A stretch of DNA of 64,000 bases from Treponema saccharophilum DSM 2985. Lineage in GTDB: Bacteria; Spirochaetota; Spirochaetia; Treponematales; Treponemataceae. The stretch is taken from assembly GCF_000255555.1 (NCBI RefSeq), contig NZ_AGRW01000051.1, positions 1 to 64,000 on the forward strand. The letters run 5' to 3'. Each line of letters begins with the position of its first letter. Within the stretch, counting starts at the first letter, position 1. The position numbers and the translations under genes were made by a program. The notes beneath the pieces were generated by a model. It had not been told where the DNA came from. It saw nothing but the letters and a program-made list of their open reading frames with translations, and ran no database searches. This document shows, piece by piece, positions 60,251 through 64,000 of this stretch.

Positions 60251-61537
60251 TTAGCCTTTATAAAGCTCTGAATTGGTTATCGTTCCCGCGATTGCGGTAG
60301 CGGCTGCGCTTGCCGGGCTCATGAGATGCACCATGCCGCCCTTGCCCATGCGCCCGTTGAAGTTGCGGTTCGTCGTCGACGCGCAGACCTCGCCCTCCGC
60401 GAGGACTCCGTTCGACATGCCGAGACACGCGCCGCAGGTCGGGTTCGTCACGCAGAATCCTGCCTCGAGGAACGTGTCAATGATTCCCTCCGCGACCGCC
60501 ATCTTGTAGATTTTCGGCGTCGCCGGGCTGACGATTCCGCGCACGCCGTCGGCGAGGTGGTGTCCCTTGAGCACCGCCGCCGCTATCCTGAGGTCGGATA
60601 TGCGACCGTTCGTGCAGGAGCCGATGTAGACCTGGTCAACCTTCGTTCCCTTCATCTCGGAGATTTTCTTTATCTGGTCCGGCTTGTAGTTTATCGTGCA
60701 GACGGGCTCGAGGTCGGAGAGGTCCTCCGTTATGACCTTCTCGTACTTCGCGTCGTCGTCGTCGCGCCATTTCGCGTAGTCGGCGAGGGCGGCCTCCTTC
60801 GTGCCGTACTCGTCCTTGATGAATTCCCAGAGGTAGTCGACCGTCTTTTCGTCGGGGAAGCAGATGCCGCTCGTTCCGCCGGCCTCGATCGCCATGTTGC
60901 AGAGCGTCATGCGCTCCTCCATTCCCATCGCGTCCACGACGGGCCCCGTGAATTCGACGACGCAGTTCGTTGCGCCGTTCACGCCGATTTTCCCGATGAG
61001 GTGGAGTATGACGTCCTTCGCGTACACGCCTTCCTTGAGCTTGCCGTTGAGAATGAACTTGACCGTCTTCGGCTCGCGGAACGAGCAGACGCCCTTGAGG
61101 ATTCCGACCTCAAGGTCTGTCGTCCCGACGCCCGCGGCGAACGCCCCGAACGCGCCGTGCGTGCATGTGTGGCTGTCGCCCATTATGACGGTGTATCCCG
61201 GGCGGACGAAACCTTTCTCGGGGAAGATTGCATGGCAAACACCATTAGCTCCGATGTCGAAGAAATCCTTTACGTTGTTGCGCCGGGCCCAGTCCCGCAG
61301 GATTTTTCCCTGCGTCGCCGTCTTGCTGTCCTTCGCCGGCGTGACGTGATCGATGACCGCCTTGATTTTCGTCGGGTCGAAAACCCTGTCCATGTTGCGC
61401 TCCACGAGGTCGTTTATGGCGACTGGAGTTGTGATTTCGTGGCAGAAGACCCTGTCCAGCTTCAGAACGTACGTTCCGGAGAAAGGACTGTCTACCAAGT
61501 GCGACTCGAAAATTTTCTGAGCAATGGTCTTTCCCAT
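60251..61537 (-). CDS. leuC: 3-Isopropylmalate dehydratase large subunit, 428 aa
   Basis: RBS TAGGAG. The aconitase-type cluster cysteines sit in GSCTNGRISDLRIAA (residue ~301) and TNPTCGACLGMSNG (~361 and 364). MGDSHTCTHGAFGAFAAGVGTTDLE and GANGVCHAIFPEKG are further anchors. The ~420-aa size with a separate 177-aa small subunit is the LeuC2/HacA-like class. Leucine synthesis is the likely role, though homoaconitase-like activity is possible. Confidence 0.93.
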   Translation of the reverse strand: MGKTIAQKIFESHLVDSPFSGTYVLKLDRVFCHEITTPVAINDLVERNMDRVFDPTKIKAVIDHVTPAKDSKTATQGKILRDWARRNNVKDFFDIGANGVCHAIFPEKGFVRPGYTVIMGDSHTCTHGAFGAFAAGVGTTDLEVGILKGVCSFREPKTVKFILNGKLKEGVYAKDVILHLIGKIGVNGATNCVVEFTGPVVDAMGMEERMTLCNMAIEAGGTSGICFPDEKTVDYLWEFIKDEYGTKEAALADYAKWRDDDDAKYEKVITEDLSDLEPVCTINYKPDQIKKISEMKGTKVDQVYIGSCTNGRISDLRIAAAVLKGHHLADGVRGIVSPATPKIYKMAVAEGIIDTFLEAGFCVTNPTCGACLGMSNGVLAEGEVCASTTNRNFNGRMGKGGMVHLMSPASAAATAIAGTITNSELYKG

Positions 61538-61567
61538 TTTGCCTACTCCTAAAAATGTAATTGTTTA

Positions 61568-61596
61568 ATTTTAATTGCAGAGTGGCAATTAGTCAA
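61568..61596 (-). promoter_or_regulatory. Promoter of leuCD
   Basis: Minus-strand TTGACT (61596-61591) and TAAAAT (61573-61568) are 17 bases apart, 31 bases before leuC. No leader peptide or attenuator is evident. Confidence 0.7.
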
Positions 61597-61634
61597 ACAT
61601 GGCGGGATTCGGGGGCGGGGGGAGGGGAAGGACG

Positions 61635-62003
61635 TCACCTTCCCATGTAGTATACGGAGAACGCTATCGAGAGCGCGAGCACGAGCAGCATCACGGGATA
61701 TGTCCATCGGGGGAGCGAGCCGTCCTGAGCGCCGTTGCGCGCGTCTATCGCGGAAACGAGCCGCCTTCTGGCTGCCCTCGACGCGCCGTTCTTTTCCTTT
61801 ATGTTCTTCATCGGGCTCCGTGCCGCGGAGTAGCCGCAGACGGGGCATCCGTTCCTGAATTTCTCGTTCGAGCCGGTCGCCCCGCATGACGGGCACCGCA
61901 CCGACGCGAAGAACCTGCCGCACTTCCGGCAGAACTTCGCGTTTCCGGGAACCTCCGAGCCGCAGCTCTCGCAGAAGAATTTCGCGCTTGGTGACTTCTT
62001 CAT
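61635..62003 (-). CDS. Zinc-ribbon protein with C-terminal membrane helix, 122 aa
   Basis: Two zinc ribbons in tandem: FFCESCGSEVPGNAKFCRKCGRFF and RCPSCGATGSNEKFRNGCPVCGYS. A basic linker (KNIKEKNGASRAARRRL) leads to a single transmembrane helix (YPVMLLVLALSIAFSVYYM). It follows the receiver-PilZ-like gene by 10 bases, so the two may work together. Function unknown. Confidence 0.85.
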   Translation of the reverse strand: MKKSPSAKFFCESCGSEVPGNAKFCRKCGRFFASVRCPSCGATGSNEKFRNGCPVCGYSAARSPMKNIKEKNGASRAARRRLVSAIDARNGAQDGSLPRWTYPVMLLVLALSIAFSVYYMGR

Positions 62004-62013
62004 CGCGGGGCGC

Positions 62014-62712
62014 TCATGCCGTTATCTTGAGGACGAGCCTTGAGGAGTCGTTGGAGACCACGAGCGCCGATACGGGGCGGATGTCGTCGCCGACCATAAT
62101 CGTCGCCGCCTTTATCTCGGTCGCCTCGGGCAGGTTCGCGGCGAGGGACGGTATGTCGGGCGAGAACTCGAGCTTCGTCCCGTCATATCCGCGCGCGTCC
62201 CCCGAGACGAGGGCGAGCGTTATCGGGTTCGTGAAAACGAACGAGCACGGGCATTCCGCGCGCTCTCCGTCCGCTTCCTCGTCCCCCGCGCCGTTTTGCG
62301 CCCCTTCGCCCGCATTGTCCTCGTGCGGGGGCTCCTTCTTCGCGGCAGACGGTATGCCCGAGAGTATGTCCCTGAGCTCCCCGAAGCCGTTCTCGGATGA
62401 GAACGAGCCCGACACGTTCAGCGCGTCCGCCTTCTTCTGCTCGTCCTCGGAGAGCTTCGCCTGCGTGCTTCCGACGTACAGGATGAGCTTGGGCGGCACG
62501 CGCGAGTTCGACGCGGAGAACTGCGCGAGCGTCTTCCAGTGCCGCGGATAGTCCTCCGTGCTTATCACGATTATGTGCGGGGCTATCTCCTCGATGTTGT
62601 CGAGCGCCTTGAGAAGCCACCTGTAGACGATGACGTCGTAACCGAAATCCTCCAGTACCGACCCGATGTTGTCTATGACCTTCTCGTTGTCCGCTATTAC
62701 AAGTGCCTTCAT
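62014..62712 (-). CDS. Degenerate receiver domain plus PilZ-like domain, 232 aa
   Basis: GGAGG precedes the ATG. Residues 1-115 fold like a response-regulator receiver (KALVIADNEKVIDNIGSVLEDFGYDVIVYRWLLKALDNIEEIAPHIIVIS), but where the phosphoacceptor D is expected the sequence is IVISTEDY, so it is probably not phosphorylated in the normal way. A spacer rich in E, G and A follows (~125-150). The C-terminal 80 residues (FVFTNPITLALVSGDARGYDGTKLEFSPDI and IRPVSALVVSNDSSRLVLKI) look like a PilZ-type barrel without the RxxxR c-di-GMP motif. Treponema proteins of this kind are frequent; role unknown. Confidence 0.72.
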   Translation of the reverse strand: MKALVIADNEKVIDNIGSVLEDFGYDVIVYRWLLKALDNIEEIAPHIIVISTEDYPRHWKTLAQFSASNSRVPPKLILYVGSTQAKLSEDEQKKADALNVSGSFSSENGFGELRDILSGIPSAAKKEPPHEDNAGEGAQNGAGDEEADGERAECPCSFVFTNPITLALVSGDARGYDGTKLEFSPDIPSLAANLPEATEIKAATIMVGDDIRPVSALVVSNDSSRLVLKITA

Positions 62713-62731
62713 GTGCGCCTCCTTCGTTGGT

Positions 62732-63736
62732 TCACTCCGTTCCTAGGTTCGTCACGGTGTAGTCGTATATCTGCCAGATTCCGTCGCGCTGCCGCACCTT
62801 GTAGACGTACTTCTTCCTCTCGGTGAAATTCGGGTGCTTGAAGAATTCCTCGACGGTTACCGTCCCGTCCGTCTTCGAGTATGACGTCTTCTCGATCGAG
62901 AACTTGTTCGGGATGGCAACGATGTCGTGGTCTATCCTGCTCTGCGTGAGGTCCGTCTTGTACGAGTCGAGCATCCTCCGCCTCTCGTCCGCGGACGCCT
63001 TCGAGTACCTCCGCGCGGTCTCGCTCGTCCTGAGCATCATCGCCTCGAGGTCCATGTAGAGGAAATACTGGTCCCACAGGGATTTCTGCCGCGCGACAAT
63101 CGTCTGCTCGACGACCTTGTCCGGCGGGATGACCTCGGGCTTGAGCAGCGACGCCGTCCCCGCCTGCACGGGGAGAACTGACGACGACGATGCCGAGGGC
63201 GCCGGGCGTATGTCGACGCTGAGCCTGTTCGAGGAGAGCTTGACCGACCTCGACTTGTAGAGCTCGGGGTAGAAGTCCATCTGTATGTAGTAGATTGACG
63301 GCTCGTCGAACGAGATGTAGTTCTTTACGTCCTCTATGAAGGAGTACGACTCCCCGGACTCTATCGTTATGTCCCTGTAGTAGACGTCGTTCTTTGAAGA
63401 GCGGTGGTCGATGAGGCTTGCGGTCTGGGGCAGCATCGTGTTCTTTATCGTGTTCGCCCTGAAGTCGAGGCTGAACATCCTCTCGTCGGCGAGCTTGAAC
63501 CTGAGCGTGTCCGTCCCGTTGTTCACGATGGACACCTTGACGTAAATCGGGTTGTCCTGCGCCCCGCTGGGGTAGTAGAGGGTCCTGTCGTGGAACCCTA
63601 TCACCACGGACGCCCCCGAGAAGTCTTCCGGGGCGCGCTGCCCGGTGGTGGCTGCCTGTGCCTGTGCAAAAAGAGCCAAAGAAGATATAATGGCGGTCAA
63701 AATTCGTTTCAAAACGTTCACTCCCAGGATGCGCAT
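62732..63736 (-). CDS. Secreted protein of unknown family, 334 aa
   Basis: ATG at 63736 opens the frame, but GGGAG followed by TTG at 63712 gives the better signal peptide (KRILTAIISSLALFAQAQA), so the mature start may differ by 8 residues. Two beta-rich halves follow: SGASVVIGFHDRTLYYPSG ... IYVKVSIVNNGTDTLRFKLADERMFSLDF, and a helical linker (TIVARQKSLWDQYFLYMDLEAMMLRTSETARRYSKAS) leading to an NTF2-like tail (DGTVTVEEFFKHPNFTERKKYVYKVRQRDGIWQIYDYTVTNLG). Unknown function, typical of treponemal periplasmic proteins. Confidence 0.82.
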   Translation of the reverse strand: MRILGVNVLKRILTAIISSLALFAQAQAATTGQRAPEDFSGASVVIGFHDRTLYYPSGAQDNPIYVKVSIVNNGTDTLRFKLADERMFSLDFRANTIKNTMLPQTASLIDHRSSKNDVYYRDITIESGESYSFIEDVKNYISFDEPSIYYIQMDFYPELYKSRSVKLSSNRLSVDIRPAPSASSSSVLPVQAGTASLLKPEVIPPDKVVEQTIVARQKSLWDQYFLYMDLEAMMLRTSETARRYSKASADERRRMLDSYKTDLTQSRIDHDIVAIPNKFSIEKTSYSKTDGTVTVEEFFKHPNFTERKKYVYKVRQRDGIWQIYDYTVTNLGTE

Positions 63737-63777
63737 GTTTCATGGGCGCAAATCCATTTTTTATTATCGGAAAAAAA

Positions 63778-64000
63778 TATGAAATCATTATTATCAAATT
63801 GCTCGATTTCGGTCACGGGGCGATGGGCTGAATTCGGCAGGTCGGCCCGCTCCTGCGCGTCCGGCGCCGGACGCGTCGACGTCGAGGGGCTTTCCGGCTC
63901 GTCCGCGGGATTCTTCGCGGCGGGCATAGTCGATTCCGTGAGGGATTCCGTCCTCGCGGCGTTCTCGCGTGGCTCCGTTCCGCCCGACCCGTCGTCCCTC
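63778..64000 (+). CDS. Start of a + strand gene running off the window, unknown
   Basis: From ATG 63778 the frame stays open to base 64000 with strong G/C bias at third positions (…GGC CGC TCC TGC GCG TCC…), unlike the reverse frames. The N-terminus NCSISVTGRWAEFGRSA and VDVEGLSGSSAGFFAAGIVDSVRDSVLAAF have the rough outline of a ComM/Mg-chelatase-like N-terminus, but this is too faint to assign. It is divergent from the secreted-protein gene, with an AT-rich intergenic stretch 63,737-63,777. Confidence 0.5.

Noticed and set aside
60326-61552. 408-aa frame on the plus strand
   Set aside because: Shadow of leuC.

Overview
The window looks like a piece of a spirochaete chromosome, most likely a gut or rumen Treponema. 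The grounds are the short class III tRNA neighbourhood, a secreted pectin-degrading esterase, chemotaxis and LPP20-type surface lipoprotein genes, and the gene order dnaG-rpoD and mreBCD-mrdA-rodA. The genus is an inference; no 16S rRNA gene is present. From about 19.6 kb to the end the codons are GC-rich at third positions, while 1 to about 19.5 kb is visibly AT-richer with A/T-ending codons, so the left third reads as an accessory defence island.

Left island (1-19,452). The window opens inside a CRISPR array (35-nt repeats, 38-43-nt spacers) that is interrupted twice by a structured element of about 137 nt whose hairpins show a compensatory base change between copies. The array decays on the right into a degenerate repeat plus terminator, and this trailer (147 nt) is present a second time 670 bp downstream. 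After four small genes (an XRE regulator, a Cys/His mini-protein, a DUF697-like protein and a basic peptide) a long + strand operon runs from 2,713 to 15,222. Its order is a CARF-only protein, a sigma-70-like protein, cas6, an HD-less cas10 with GGDD, a Cas7-like RAMP, csx10, a Cas7-Cas7 fusion, a csx19-like gene, a TIGR03986-type RAMP, a DUF3990/unknown/DUF3791 toxin-antitoxin-like trio, and a Csx1/TM1812 CARF-HEPN ribonuclease. This is a type III-D system built for cyclic-nucleotide signalling. It is followed by nrdG and nrdD (class III ribonucleotide reductase without ATP cone) and, convergently, a membrane-anchored PIN-like protein. No cas1/cas2 is visible; they may lie left of base 1.

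Housekeeping block (19,604-27,300): thiamine pyrophosphokinase, a membrane protein, chorismate mutase, tRNA-Thr and tRNA-Tyr, a YkgJ-type protein, mltG, dnaG and rpoD.

Surface and envelope block (27,454-54,846): a 1,296-residue pectinesterase/rhamnogalacturonan acetylesterase fusion, a lipoprotein cluster with a double formylglycine-generating-enzyme-like domain protein and a YD-repeat protein, a glf remnant, a zinc-ribbon coiled-coil protein, RNase P RNA, a TPR protein, the rod-shape operon mreB-mreC-mreD-mrdA-rodA, a radical SAM/DUF2344 fusion, a GldG-like/DUF4340 pair and a chemoreceptor.

Right block (54,955-64,000): tRNA-Glu, then on the minus strand the nadA-nadB-nadC-niaR operon, a CPBP protease, leuC-leuD, and three small envelope or regulatory genes; a partial + strand gene runs off the right end.
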